A stretch of 64,000 nt of DNA from the NCBI GenBank assembly GCA_016125085.1, contig WGMM01000021.1, positions 45,251 through 109,250 on the forward strand. Direction: 5' to 3'. Within the stretch, counting starts at the first letter, position 1. Every line of letters starts with the position of its first letter. Below the pieces are notes generated by a model. The model saw nothing but the letters and a program-made list of their open reading frames with translations. It did no database searches and was not told the origin of the DNA. The DNA comes from a bacterium. GTDB taxonomy: Bacteria; Planctomycetota; Planctomycetia; Isosphaerales; Isosphaeraceae. Of the stretch, positions 30,203 to 39,133 are shown in pieces. The position numbers and the translations under genes were made by a program.

Positions 30203-31327
30203 ATGGCTGATCGACCAAACGTAAAAGACATTCTGGCCAAGGCACGGGCAGGTCAGGCAGCATCGGCACCCGCTGGCGAACAGGCACCGGCCCAGGCATC
30301 CGCCCCGGCTCCTGCGGCTCCCGCTCAGCCCGCCGCACCGGTCCCGACCGGTCGCCCCCTGACGCTCAAGGAAAAGCTGGCCGCCGCCAAGGCGACGACC
30401 GCTGCCGCTCCGGCACCACCTGCCGCACCTGCTGCGACCGCTGCCGCCCCGGCCCCAGCGGCCAAGGCCGCACCCGCGGTGAAGGTGCCCACGCCTGCGG
30501 AACTGGGACGTCCGCTCACCCTCAAGGAAAAGCTGGCCGCCGCCAAGGCGACCGCTGGAGCCGCCCCCGCCGCTGCCGCACCGGCAGCCGGTGCCGCGCC
30601 AGCCGCCGCGAAGCCTGCCGCAGCTGCTCGCGAATTGCCGCCCCTGGCGGAAATGAAGGATCCGAAGGATCTGGCCGAAGCCCTGCGGCAGACGGCGGCC
30701 AAGCCGGCCGCGAAGCCCGCCGCGTCGAAGTCGGCTGCTCCGGCCGCGAAGAAAGAGGCCCTGACCCTGCCGCCCCGGCCGAACAAGAACGCCGCCATGG
30801 CCGCTCTTCAAGGCACGCGCCGGCGGTTCATGATCGGCACGATTCCCACGGTCGCGTGGGTGATTCTGGCCTGGACGACCTTCACGGCGGCTCTCGTGGC
30901 GTTTTCCGCGATGCTCGGCCGGTTCTTCTTCCCGAACGTACTGGCTGAACCTCCCAGCACGATCAAGGTCGGGCCTGTCAGCCAGTTCGAACCCGGCGAA
31001 GTGAACGAACGCTGGAAGGCCGAATGGGGCTTCTGGATCGTCCGCTCCGTCTATAACGGCCAGGACATGCTTTATGCCCTGTCGACCGTCTGCACCCACC
31101 TGGGTTGCCCGCCGAACTGGCTCGCCGGCGAGCAGAAGTTCAAATGCCCTTGCCACGGTTCGGGTTTCTACGTCTCCGGCGTGAACTTCGAAGGTCCGGC
31201 CCCCCGGCCGCTCGAACGCTACAAGCTTTCAGTCGGCGACGACGGCCAGATCGTCGTGGACAAGGCCCAGAAGTATCAGGAAGAGCTGGGCCAGTGGACC
31301 GATCCGGACAGCTTCATCCCCGTCTGA
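30203..31327 (+). CDS. Rieske iron-sulfur protein with a long Ala/Pro-rich N-terminal extension
   Basis: 374 residues from ATG 30203 (MADRPNVKDILAKARAGQ). Residues ~1-205 are a low-complexity Ala/Pro/Lys extension. It contains NVKDILAKARAG, two exact copies of RPLTLKEKLAAAKA (~50 and ~100) and KDPKDLAEALRQ, each predicted as a short amphipathic helix. A single membrane helix follows (~215-240, MIGTIPTVAWVILAWTTF...). The Rieske domain carries the 2Fe-2S ligands Cys297/His299 (CTHLGC) and Cys315/His318 (CPCHGS), with the two disulfide cysteines Cys302 and Cys317. It oxidises quinol together with cytochrome b and passes the electron to cytochrome c. First gene of the operon to 38763. The extension is cytoplasmic if the helix is oriented as usual. 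Confidence 0.92.
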   Translation: MADRPNVKDILAKARAGQAASAPAGEQAPAQASAPAPAAPAQPAAPVPTGRPLTLKEKLAAAKATTAAAPAPPAAPAATAAAPAPAAKAAPAVKVPTPAELGRPLTLKEKLAAAKATAGAAPAAAAPAAGAAPAAAKPAAAARELPPLAEMKDPKDLAEALRQTAAKPAAKPAASKSAAPAAKKEALTLPPRPNKNAAMAALQGTRRRFMIGTIPTVAWVILAWTTFTAALVAFSAMLGRFFFPNVLAEPPSTIKVGPVSQFEPGEVNERWKAEWGFWIVRSVYNGQDMLYALSTVCTHLGCPPNWLAGEQKFKCPCHGSGFYVSGVNFEGPAPRPLERYKLSVGDDGQIVVDKAQKYQEELGQWTDPDSFIPV

Positions 31328-31356
31328 TTCTCGATCCGTCACGCCGGGCCTCCGCC

Positions 31357-31387
31357 GTTCGGGGGCCGATTTCGCCCCGGCCCGAAC
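31357..31387 (+). other. Intercistronic stem-loop between Rieske and cytochrome b genes
   Basis: GTTCGGG and CCG pair with CGG and CCCGAAC (10 bp with a two-base bulge). No T-run follows, so a processing or stabilising element is more likely than a terminator. Confidence 0.4.
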
Positions 31388-31443
31388 GCAAGTCATTCAC
31401 GAATCCGTATCCGCCGCCGTAAAGGACTCTCCGAAACACAGCC

Positions 31444-32217
31444 ATGTCCATCGCCGAAAAGATCACGGACAACCAGATCTGGAAAAGCGTCTTCCGCCAC
31501 CCGATGCCGACCGACCGCCGGAACCGGGTCGTGGTCATGCTGACCAACTTCTTCCTGCACCTGCACCCGGTGAGCGTACGTCGCCAGGGCATCGCCCTGA
31601 GCTACACCTGGTGCATGGGCGGCACGACATTCTTCCTCTTCCTGGTGGAAGTCGTGACGGGCGTTCTGCTGATGTTCTACTACCGGCCCACGCTCGAACA
31701 CGCCTACAACGACATTCTCAACCTGCGTGACGTGACCACCCTGGGCATCCTTCGGGAACTGCACCGCTGGGGCGCGCACGCGATGGTGATCGCCGTCTGG
31801 CTGCACATGTACCGTGTCTTCCTGACGGGCAGTTACAAGCCGCCCCGTGAGTTCAACTGGGTCGTGGGCACGCTTCTGCTGGTTCTGACGCTCCTGCTGT
31901 CGTTCACGGGTTACCTTCTGCCGTGGGATCAGCTTGCGATCTGGGCCATCACCGTGGGTTCGAACATGGCCCGGGCGACTCCCGGCGTCGGTGTCGAAGG
32001 TCCGGGCGCCAGTCTTCTCGTTCTCAACGGCGTGCCGCTGGTGACGAGTTTCTCGGACGCCAAGTTCGCCCTGCTTTCCGGACGATCGGTCGGCGAAATG
32101 ACGCTGAACCGGTTCTACGTGCTGCACTGCGTGGCGATCCCGCTGGCCGTGAGCCTGCTGATCATGATCCACTTCTGGCGCGTCCGCAAGGATGGCGGCA
32201 TCAGCGGCCCGATGTGA
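31444..32217 (+). CDS. petB: Cytochrome b, b6-type N-terminal subunit
   Basis: 257 residues, the size of cytochrome b6 rather than full-length cytochrome b. Four membrane helices. Heme ligands are a His pair with 14-residue spacing ([15 protein letters not shown]) and a second pair with 15-residue spacing ([17 protein letters not shown]); the 15 spacing is the b6f-type arrangement. Cys57 in [12 protein letters not shown] aligns with the b6 cysteine that covalently holds heme c(i). Other b6 blocks are [30 protein letters not shown] and the C-terminal RKDGGISGP. It forms the quinol-oxidising core with the Rieske protein and the next gene. The start is ATG 31444 after AAAGGA. Confidence 0.92.
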   Translation: MSIAEKITDNQIWKSVFRHPMPTDRRNRVVVMLTNFFLHLHPVSVRRQGIALSYTWCMGGTTFFLFLVEVVTGVLLMFYYRPTLEHAYNDILNLRDVTTLGILRELHRWGAHAMVIAVWLHMYRVFLTGSYKPPREFNWVVGTLLLVLTLLLSFTGYLLPWDQLAIWAITVGSNMARATPGVGVEGPGASLLVLNGVPLVTSFSDAKFALLSGRSVGEMTLNRFYVLHCVAIPLAVSLLIMIHFWRVRKDGGISGPM

Positions 32218-32239
32218 GGCCGCCCGGCAGTCTTCGGAT

Positions 32240-32268
32240 CCGGCCGGGGGTTCCTTCTCCCGGTCCGG
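32240..32268 (+). other. Intercistronic stem-loop between the two cytochrome b genes
   Basis: CCGG-CCGGG pairs with CCCGG-T-CCGG (9 bp with a one-base bulge), loop of ten. No T-run. Confidence 0.4.
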
Positions 32269-32331
32269 TCCTGGTCGTGACACAAGGATTCCGCCGTTGA
32301 AGTCTCAAGCGTATCGATTGGGTTCGTTGCG

Positions 32332-33891
32332 ATGAATCACCACCCCGACCTGACTCCCGGCGTGATGGCCGGACTTTCCTGGTTCTACCTGCTGGCCGCG
32401 ATCATCAACGCGGCGGCGGCCGGCTACATCAGTTATTCCGAACTGGTCTCGGAAGGTGCGAGCCGTGAAGGCCTCGCCCCCAAGACCCGGAAAATGCCCG
32501 GCTGGCTCAAGAATTCGACCTGGGCGTTCTACCTGTTCGGCGGCCTGGCGATGCTCGTGAACATGAAGCTGGCCTTCTGGCTGCTGACGGCCGGTTCGGT
32601 CGTTCTGTCGATCTTCTCCGCCGCCGACGCCGCCTTCTTCGCCGAACACTCGGCCGAGCATGGCGACGGCAAGCCGAGCCTGGACGATCACCAGCCGGCC
32701 GTGGGACTTGGCGGTCCGATCAACCGGGCCATCATCTCTTCCGTCTGGGCCATGTGTGCCATGGTCTTCGGTATCATGGGCGCCACCTATGCCCTGGGCG
32801 CTGAATATGCCATGCCTCAGGTGTTCCGGGACGCGATCGATTCGGCCTCGGGCCCGACCAGCTTCTTCACGCTGTCGACCCTGGCATTCATCGCCCTGAT
32901 CGTCTACCGCCGGTTCCTTTCCAGCGGCGTGGTCGCCTGGGCGGGCCTGAATCTGTCGTTGCTGTTTTTCGGCCTCTCGATGACGGACTATGACTTCCGC
33001 GACATCGTGACCAAGCCTGACAACGTGCCGATCATCGGCCTGATCTACCTGGTCGCCTATTTCACCTGGCTCGGCCTGCGTCGTGCCGTCATCAATGACG
33101 CCCGCATGGCCCGCGGCCTGCCGAATCTCGAAGAACTCGGCGCCGAGAAGACCCTCACCTGGCCCGACCTGGTCTACACGGAACTGATCGCTCTGGTGAT
33201 CGGCACGGTGGCCCTGATTCTCTGGGCGATCGCTCTCCAGGCACCGCTCGAGCAACCCGCCAGTTCGACGCAGGCTCCCAACCCTTCGAAGGCCCCCTGG
33301 TACTTCCTGGGTCTTCAGGAGATGCTGGTCTACTTCGACCCGTGGATGGCCGGCGTGGTTCTGCCGACGTTCATCATCATCGGCTTCATGGCGATGCCCT
33401 ATATCGACACGAACAAGGCCGGCAACGGGTATTACACGATCCGCCAGCGTCTGTTCGCCTACACGACGTTCCAGTACGGCTTCCTGGTACTCTGGGTCGT
33501 TCTGATCCTTCTCGGCACGTTCCTGCGGGGCCCGAACTGGAACTTCTTCGGTCCCTACGAATATTGGGACCTGCACAAGCTCGAGCCTCTCAACAACGTG
33601 AACCTGTCGGACATCTTCTGGATCCAGTGGCTGCGTCAGAGCCGCCCCTCGGCGATTCTGCTGCGTGAAGCACCGGGGATCCTGCTCACAGTCGGCTATT
33701 TCACGCTCCTTCCGGCGCTGATGTATCTGGCGTTCTTCCGCAAGTACGTCGCCGAAGCCGGAATCATCCGTTATTCCGTACTGGCCATGCTGCTCCTGTT
33801 CATGGCCAGCCTGCCGATCAAGATGGTCCTTCGCTGGACCATCAACCTGAAGTACATCGTGGCGATTCCGGAGTACTTCTTCAACATCTGA
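32332..33891 (+). CDS. Large cytochrome b C-terminal (subunit IV-like) membrane protein
   Basis: 519 residues, three times the size of b6f subunit IV. About ten hydrophobic segments are visible. The N-terminal ~270 residues (e.g. SWFYLLAAIINAAAAGYI, WAFYLFGGLAMLVNMKLAF, RAIISSVWAMCAMVFG-like stretch) form an additional multi-helix domain I cannot name. From ~285 on, PNPSKAPWYFLGLQEMLVYFDPW contains the quinol-site loop with A-P-W-Y in place of the usual P-E-W-Y. It is followed by subunit-IV-like helices (GVVLPTFIIIGFMAMPYID, FGFLVLWVVLILLGTFL-type) and a soluble insertion (NWNFFGPYEYWDLHKLEPL). The PEWY variant suggests a low-potential quinone such as menaquinone. Start ATG 32332. Confidence 0.85.
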   Translation: MNHHPDLTPGVMAGLSWFYLLAAIINAAAAGYISYSELVSEGASREGLAPKTRKMPGWLKNSTWAFYLFGGLAMLVNMKLAFWLLTAGSVVLSIFSAADAAFFAEHSAEHGDGKPSLDDHQPAVGLGGPINRAIISSVWAMCAMVFGIMGATYALGAEYAMPQVFRDAIDSASGPTSFFTLSTLAFIALIVYRRFLSSGVVAWAGLNLSLLFFGLSMTDYDFRDIVTKPDNVPIIGLIYLVAYFTWLGLRRAVINDARMARGLPNLEELGAEKTLTWPDLVYTELIALVIGTVALILWAIALQAPLEQPASSTQAPNPSKAPWYFLGLQEMLVYFDPWMAGVVLPTFIIIGFMAMPYIDTNKAGNGYYTIRQRLFAYTTFQYGFLVLWVVLILLGTFLRGPNWNFFGPYEYWDLHKLEPLNNVNLSDIFWIQWLRQSRPSAILLREAPGILLTVGYFTLLPALMYLAFFRKYVAEAGIIRYSVLAMLLLFMASLPIKMVLRWTINLKYIVAIPEYFFNI

Positions 33892-33895
33892 CGGT

Positions 33896-33940
33896 GCGGG
33901 CCCGCCGGCTGCGGAGCGACGCTCCGGAGCCGGTTCCCGC
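33896..33940 (+). other. Intercistronic stem-loop before the octaheme cytochrome gene
   Basis: CCGGCT-g-CGGAG pairs with CTCCG-g-AGCCGG (33905-33933), with an outer GCGGG/CCCGC helix at 33896-33900 and 33936-33940. No T-run. It is the strongest of the four hairpins in the operon. Confidence 0.45.
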
Positions 33941-34091
33941 GAACGCGATTCATCGGAAGTCGAAGTTCCGGACGGGTCCGGGACATCCGCCCAGAAGCCG
34001 GAGTAGAGGTCTCTTGAGACTGGCACCGTCAGGAAGTGCGACCAAGGCAATCTGACGGCACCCGCCCAACGGACGAGGATTCTTAACGACA

Positions 34092-37000
34092 ATGCCCGCG
34101 ACAGAAGAAACGTTCCGTAAGACATCGACCCTGCACGTGGTCTTCGCCGTGTCGAGCATCGCCTTCCTGGGCTCGACGGTCTGGATGATCGCGGCCGATC
34201 ACTTCCGTCCCTGGAAAGCGATCCAGCGCGAGTTTCAGGCGATCGAGACCACGAAACTCGAAGAAACCGAGAAGAAGAAGCAGGAAGAGCTTCTGGCCAA
34301 ACATTCCAGGGAGCTGGACGCGATCAACTCGAAGATCGCCCAGGCCGACGCCACGGCCAACACCAACGGCCCGGCGATCCGCACCAAGCAGAGCGAGATC
34401 AACGCGCTCACCGGTGAGTTCACCGATCTGGACACCAAACGGAAGTTCCAGAAGGCCGAACTCGACAGTCTTCGTTCGCTGTACGACGGCATGATCGGCC
34501 GGGGCGAGGAAGTCGCCGCGCGCCGGTACATCACGTCGACGATCGTTCCCGCGGAAAAGAAGCTCAACGAATTCACGGTCGCCTATCAGGCCAAGCAGGC
34601 GGAACTGGATAAAGCCCAGGCAGACCTGAAAGCCCTCAAGGGTAACGTCGAAGAGCTGGTCAAGGAGCGTGATCGCCTTGAGCTTGAAGTGAACCGCGTG
34701 AAGCGCACTCTGGCCGAAAAGAACAAGGTTTACGGCGAAGGTTCGCTGATCAACAAGGTCGCGGCCATGATCCGGGGCCTGCCTGGTCTCGACCTGGCCG
34801 CACCGCCCCAGCGGATCCAGCAGATCAGCCTGCCGGAACTGACGATCAACTACAACTTCAAGGAAGTGCCCCGCTACGACCGCTGCACCACCTGCCACCA
34901 GGCAATGGACAAGCTGGGGTATGCCGCGACCGATCCGGGCAACGAGAATCTCAAGCCTGAATTTCACTCGCACCCGTTCCTGACCCACGGCGCTTCGACG
35001 GTCGATCCCAAGGGCAAAGTCGTTCCCGCCGGACTTTATCTGGACGCCAACGGCCCGCACCCGATCAACAAGTTCGGCTGTACGATCTGCCACGGTGGAC
35101 AGGGCTCAGGCACGGACTTCACGTTCAGCTCGCACGAACCTTCCGACCTGCACGAAAAGCACGAGTGGGAAGAGAAGCACAACTGGCATGAAATGCACCA
35201 CTGGGATTTCCCGATGCTGCCGACCCGGTTCATGCAGAGTTCGTGCCTGAAGTGTCACACCCAGGTCACCGATATTCCGCAGGCGGACAAGCTTCAGGCC
35301 GGCTACCAGCGGATCACCAAGTTCGGCTGCACCGGTTGCCACACGATCGGCGGCGATGGTGCCTCAGGTGGTCCCGACCTGACCGACAACCGGCCCGTCG
35401 GCCCCAGCCTGGCACACATCGGTTCGAAAACGCCGGCCGAGTGGACGGCCAAGTGGATTCAGAAGCCCCACACCTTCCGGCCTGACACGCGGATGCCGGC
35501 CTTCTACGGCCTGACCAACAACACGGCCAAGTCGGACATTCCGAAGACTCAGGCCGAAGTGCACGCCATCACGGCTTACCTCTACGCCAAGAGTTTGAAG
35601 CCGGAAGGTTTCGTGGAAGTGACGAAAGCCGGCGACCCCGAACAGGGCAAGAACCTGTTCATGCAGAAGGGCTGCATGGCCTGTCACTCGCACAAGGATT
35701 TCCCGGCCTCGGCCTTCCCGGAAAACGTGAAGGAATACGTCGCCGCGGATTACGGCCCGAATCTGTCCGAAGTCGCGGCCAAGTTCCCCGACAAGAAAGC
35801 CGGAGAAGCCTGGCTGGCGAACTGGATCCACGCTCCCGAGAAGTATCACCCGAAGACCCTGATGCCGAATCTCCAGATTTCTCTGGACGACTCTACCCAC
35901 ATCGCATCGTGGCTGCTTTCGATCGAGGCTTCCGTTCCCAAGGAATTCGACGAACTGCCGCCAGTGAGCGATCCAGAAGTTTCGAAGGCTCTCGACGATC
36001 TGGTTTCGCTGTTCAAGAAGAAGAGCGGCACGCCTCTGGTCGACCTGGGTGCTACCGTCGGCAAGATGTCGACCGACGAGAAGCTTCTCTATCTCGGCGA
36101 GAAGACGATCAGCCGTATGGGCTGCTTCGGCTGTCACACGATCAGCGGATTCGAGAACGCCAAGCCGATCGGAACTCCGCTCAACGGCTGGGGTTCGAAG
36201 AGCCCGACCAAGCTCGATTTCGCCCTGATCAACGAGTATCTGTCGGATCAGCCTGAGCACGACGGCAAGCGTGACGGTACCGACGAATACTACGGCGAGA
36301 AGCTTACCGAGCACACCCGCATGGGCTTCCTGTATCAGAAGCTGCACCGTCCTCGCAGCTACGATTACAAGAAGACCAACGAAAACCTCAAGGACTGGGA
36401 CGACCGTCTGCGTATGCCCCAGTTCACCTGGGCTAACGACGACAAGGCGATCGAAGAGGTCATGACCTTCGTCCTGGGCCTGGTCGAAGACAAGATCGAC
36501 TCCAAGTACCTGCCGAACTACTCGCCGCAGAAGATCGCTCTGGCGGAAGGCCGCAAGCTGCTTGACCGTTACAACTGCAAGGGTTGCCACGTCGTCGAGA
36601 TGCCGAAGTTCACGATCGCCGCGGGTACCAAGCTGGGCGACGCCTTGCCTGAACTTGAGACGAACGTTCAGGTAAGCTACGGAGCCCGTGCCACCGATTA
36701 CAAGCATCTGGTGACCGACCCTGCCCTGGCTTTCGATCCTGAGAAGGAACCGACGGTCAACACCGAAGCCGTGGCCGATGCCGATGTGACGATCGAGGGC
36801 ATGCTGCTCTTCGACAGTGCCATGCCGATGGAAGAGCCGCAGACGATCCAGCTCTGGCAGCCTGTAACGATCGGGGGCCACAAGTTCCAGATCGGTGACA
36901 ACGTCACGCTGAACATGGCCAAGGTCAAGCAGACCAAGGCCGACGGCGGCGATTTCTCCTGGATCTTCACGGCCTGGAATCACGCCACGAACGGAGTGGA

Positions 37001-37688
37001 ATATCTCAGCCAGTGGAACCGCATGCCGCCGCCCCTGCTGCGTGAGGGCATGAAGGTGCAGACGCCATGGCTCACGGCCTTCCTGAAGGATCCTTACCCG
37101 ATCCGTCCGGCGGCCAACCTCCGGATGCCCAGGTTCCACTACGATCCGAAGCTCGCTGAGCCGGCTGGTCTGGCCAATTACTTCGCGGCGAAGGACAACG
37201 CGGAATTCCCCTACCAGGAAATTCCCCAGCGTGATCAGGCCTACCTCGCCTCGAAGGAAAAAGAGCATGCCAACTATCTGGCGAGTGGCTGGAGCATGAT
37301 GACCAAGGGCGCGTGCATTCAGTGTCACACGGTCGGCCGTAATATACCGGCCGGTGGTGCGAACAACGTGAACGGCCCGAATCTGCGTCAGGTCAATGCC
37401 CGCTTCCGGCCGGAGTATCTGGAGCAGTGGATCGCCAAGCCGACTCGCATCCTGCCGTTCACGGCGATGCCGCAGAACATTCCGCCTGCCGGACCGGACG
37501 GCCCTGGTTCATCGGCATCCCTTGCCGGCAAGACCGGAGAACAGATCACGGCACTGCGTGACGCCCTGCTGAACTATTCGACTGCGATCGAACAGTCGAT
37601 GATCGTCGAGAGCGGTCCGGCGACGGCACCGGCACCGAACGCTGCTCCCGCCGGCGCCGAGAAACCGGCCGCTGGCGGCGAGGAGTGA
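34092..37688 (+). CDS. Eight-heme c-type cytochrome with membrane anchor and coiled-coil neck
   Basis: 1198 residues. One membrane helix lies near the N-terminus (~13-35), then a charged coiled coil (~45-210, runs such as KLEETEKKKQEELLAKHSREL). Eight CxxCH sites follow: CTTCH at 265, CTICH at 330, CLKCH at 385, CTGCH at 413, CMACH at 528, CFGCH at 678, CKGCH at 829 and CIQCH near 1076. Later segments resemble cytochrome c domains with distal Met ligands (PDTRMPAFYGL, PKTLMPNLQ, RLRMPQFTW, NLRMPRFHY, FTAMPQNIP). The His-rich stretch (SSHEPSDLHEKHEWEEKHNW) may supply heme or metal ligands. It takes the place of cytochrome f/c1 in this Rieske-cytochrome b complex and would carry electrons far out into the periplasm. 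Start ATG 34092. Confidence 0.9.
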   Translation: MPATEETFRKTSTLHVVFAVSSIAFLGSTVWMIAADHFRPWKAIQREFQAIETTKLEETEKKKQEELLAKHSRELDAINSKIAQADATANTNGPAIRTKQSEINALTGEFTDLDTKRKFQKAELDSLRSLYDGMIGRGEEVAARRYITSTIVPAEKKLNEFTVAYQAKQAELDKAQADLKALKGNVEELVKERDRLELEVNRVKRTLAEKNKVYGEGSLINKVAAMIRGLPGLDLAAPPQRIQQISLPELTINYNFKEVPRYDRCTTCHQAMDKLGYAATDPGNENLKPEFHSHPFLTHGASTVDPKGKVVPAGLYLDANGPHPINKFGCTICHGGQGSGTDFTFSSHEPSDLHEKHEWEEKHNWHEMHHWDFPMLPTRFMQSSCLKCHTQVTDIPQADKLQAGYQRITKFGCTGCHTIGGDGASGGPDLTDNRPVGPSLAHIGSKTPAEWTAKWIQKPHTFRPDTRMPAFYGLTNNTAKSDIPKTQAEVHAITAYLYAKSLKPEGFVEVTKAGDPEQGKNLFMQKGCMACHSHKDFPASAFPENVKEYVAADYGPNLSEVAAKFPDKKAGEAWLANWIHAPEKYHPKTLMPNLQISLDDSTHIASWLLSIEASVPKEFDELPPVSDPEVSKALDDLVSLFKKKSGTPLVDLGATVGKMSTDEKLLYLGEKTISRMGCFGCHTISGFENAKPIGTPLNGWGSKSPTKLDFALINEYLSDQPEHDGKRDGTDEYYGEKLTEHTRMGFLYQKLHRPRSYDYKKTNENLKDWDDRLRMPQFTWANDDKAIEEVMTFVLGLVEDKIDSKYLPNYSPQKIALAEGRKLLDRYNCKGCHVVEMPKFTIAAGTKLGDALPELETNVQVSYGARATDYKHLVTDPALAFDPEKEPTVNTEAVADADVTIEGMLLFDSAMPMEEPQTIQLWQPVTIGGHKFQIGDNVTLNMAKVKQTKADGGDFSWIFTAWNHATNGVEYLSQWNRMPPPLLREGMKVQTPWLTAFLKDPYPIRPAANLRMPRFHYDPKLAEPAGLANYFAAKDNAEFPYQEIPQRDQAYLASKEKEHANYLASGWSMMTKGACIQCHTVGRNIPAGGANNVNGPNLRQVNARFRPEYLEQWIAKPTRILPFTAMPQNIPPAGPDGPGSSASLAGKTGEQITALRDALLNYSTAIEQSMIVESGPATAPAPNAAPAGAEKPAAGGEE

Positions 37689-37723
37689 TCCTTACGGGCC
37701 TCCGCTCGAAATCCATTTGTGCG

Positions 37724-37749
37724 GGGCCGTTTCACCTGAAGCGGCCCCG
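37724..37749 (+). other. Intercistronic stem-loop before the cupredoxin lipoprotein gene
   Basis: GGGGCCG pairs with CGGCCCC, with three more inner pairs (TTC/GAA) after a mismatch. No T-run, so readthrough to the cupredoxin gene is likely. Confidence 0.4.
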
Positions 37750-37824
37750 GCGACTTCCGAAGTCCTCAATCGTCTCCGCGGCTGTGAAGATACCCGCAAC
37801 CGTCTTTTGAGAGTTCCTATTCCG

Positions 37825-38763
37825 ATGAAGCCTACTCCCCGTCTCGCTTGCCTGTTCGTCGGTTCCCTGATGTTGAGCGGTTGCGGCGGCACCTCCTCGC
37901 TGGACAACGCCGTCGTCGTACCCGACCCCACCGTGAACATTTCCGCGAATCCCGCCGCTGCCGCTCTGGGCACGTCGACGGCCGCCGCTCCTGCCGAAGC
38001 CGCCGCGCCCGCTGCCGGCGGAACAGCCCCTGCAGCCGCACCTGCTGCGGCTGCACCGACCACGTCCGATGGCTTCGGCACGCTCAAGGGCAAGGTCGTT
38101 CTGGAAGGTGCCAAGCCGACGCTCAAGTTCCTCGTGAACAAAGGCGACGCTGGAGTGAAGGACGCCGCAGTCTGTGCAACCTCCGACGTTCCGAACGAAG
38201 CCCTTCTCACCGGTGCCGACGGCAAGGGCGTCAAGTACGCTCTCGTCTACATCCCCAAGCCCACGGCGGTCAATCCCGCGGCCATCGAAGCCACCAAGAC
38301 GGCCAAGGTCGTTTTCGACCAGAAGAATTGCGTGTTCGTCCCTCACGTGATCGGCTTCATGAAGGGTCAGACGATCGACATCGTCTCCAGTGACCCGGTC
38401 GGCCACAACGTGAACGCCAAGATGCGGGCCAACGGCGCCTCCAACAACCTGCTCGGCCCTGGCCAGAAAACGACCTTCACCCCCAAGGCCGGCGAAGGCC
38501 GCCCTTCCGAAGTGACCTGCGACATCCACCCCTGGATGAAGGCCTACTGGCTGATCCTGGACAACCCGTACTTCGCCGTGACCGACGAGAACGGCAATTT
38601 CGAAATCAAGAACGCCCCCGCCGGTACGCAGAAGGTCGTCGTCTGGCAGGAAGCGGTCCAGTTCGTCACGCCCCCCTCCGGCTCGGACGTGACGATCCCC
38701 AAGGACGGAGTGACCGAGAATCTCGAATTCAAGGTCGATGCCGCCAAAGTCAAAGTGAACTGA
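37825..38763 (+). CDS. Cupredoxin-type lipoprotein (amicyanin-like copper site)
   Basis: 312 residues from ATG 37825, which gives a lipoprotein signal with lipobox LSGC (Cys20). Residues ~45-90 are an Ala/Pro/Thr linker. The mature domain has DFGFGTLKGKVVLEG-like first strands and a His in the VGHNVN block. The copper loop CDIHPWM holds Cys232, His235 and Met238, the same C-x2-H-x2-M spacing as amicyanin. The last ~70 residues (ENGNFEIKNAPAGTQKVVVWQE) resemble a carboxypeptidase-regulatory-like beta domain. As the last gene of the respiratory operon it is a candidate electron acceptor of the octaheme cytochrome. A paralogue lies at 39134, and a terminator follows directly. Start confidence is good; the electron partner is inferred. 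Confidence 0.82.
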   Translation: MKPTPRLACLFVGSLMLSGCGGTSSLDNAVVVPDPTVNISANPAAAALGTSTAAAPAEAAAPAAGGTAPAAAPAAAAPTTSDGFGTLKGKVVLEGAKPTLKFLVNKGDAGVKDAAVCATSDVPNEALLTGADGKGVKYALVYIPKPTAVNPAAIEATKTAKVVFDQKNCVFVPHVIGFMKGQTIDIVSSDPVGHNVNAKMRANGASNNLLGPGQKTTFTPKAGEGRPSEVTCDIHPWMKAYWLILDNPYFAVTDENGNFEIKNAPAGTQKVVVWQEAVQFVTPPSGSDVTIPKDGVTENLEFKVDAAKVKVN

Positions 38764-38804
38764 TCGGGATCGATTGCATTTCGACCGGTCGCTGGAATTT
38801 CCAT

Positions 38805-38850
38805 CGGTCACGGCGTCCTGCCCAAGGACTCCGTGACCGATTTCATTTTC
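38805..38850 (+). terminator. Terminator of the respiratory operon
   Basis: A 9-bp outer stem CGGTCACGG/CCGTGACCG and a 5-bp inner stem GTCCT/AGGAC separated by one mismatch, loop GCCCA, followed by ATTTCATTTTC. A convincing intrinsic terminator 41 bases after the cupredoxin stop. Confidence 0.75.
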
Positions 38851-39133
38851 GGACGCTTCCCGCCTGTTCGTTTTCCTGAATCGCCGGGCGTTCTTATCCG
38901 GAAATCGATAGAGGATCGATCACGCATCGAATCGCTGATTTTTGGGCTCGACAAAACCGGACAGATCCGCCGATTTTTCGTTCCGGCCCTTGTTTCCGGC
39001 TTCTCCGTTGACTTACAATGAATTGACCTGAAGCGAATTGTGGCTGGCGGATTCGCTATCGAGTGTTCGTACCTTTTCGCCCCTGTGAGGGCGAACGCCG
39101 CCGCCATTTCCTATCGGACAAACGGAAGATACC
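38851..39133 (+). promoter_or_regulatory. Possible promoter and leader of the second cupredoxin gene
   Basis: TACAAT at 39014-39019 (five of six matches to the -10 box) lies 18 bases after TTGTTT at 38990-38995 (weak -35). This would give a ~110-base leader before ATG 39134. Together with the terminator at 38805 it suggests an independent transcription unit. Confidence 0.35.

Noticed and set aside
32305..34125. 606-residue open frame on the minus strand across the subunit-IV gene
   Set aside because: It is antisense to a clear membrane protein and its translation is a His/Gln/Arg/Asp-rich mirror of hydrophobic codons; high GC makes such frames common.
34800..34860. Alternative start splitting the octaheme cytochrome from its coiled coil
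   Set aside because: No start with a signal peptide precedes the first heme site, while the N-terminal helix at 13-35 provides the required export/anchor segment.
35364..37328. 654-residue minus-strand frame across the octaheme cytochrome
   Set aside because: Antisense to a gene with eight CxxCH sites; no family resemblance of its own.
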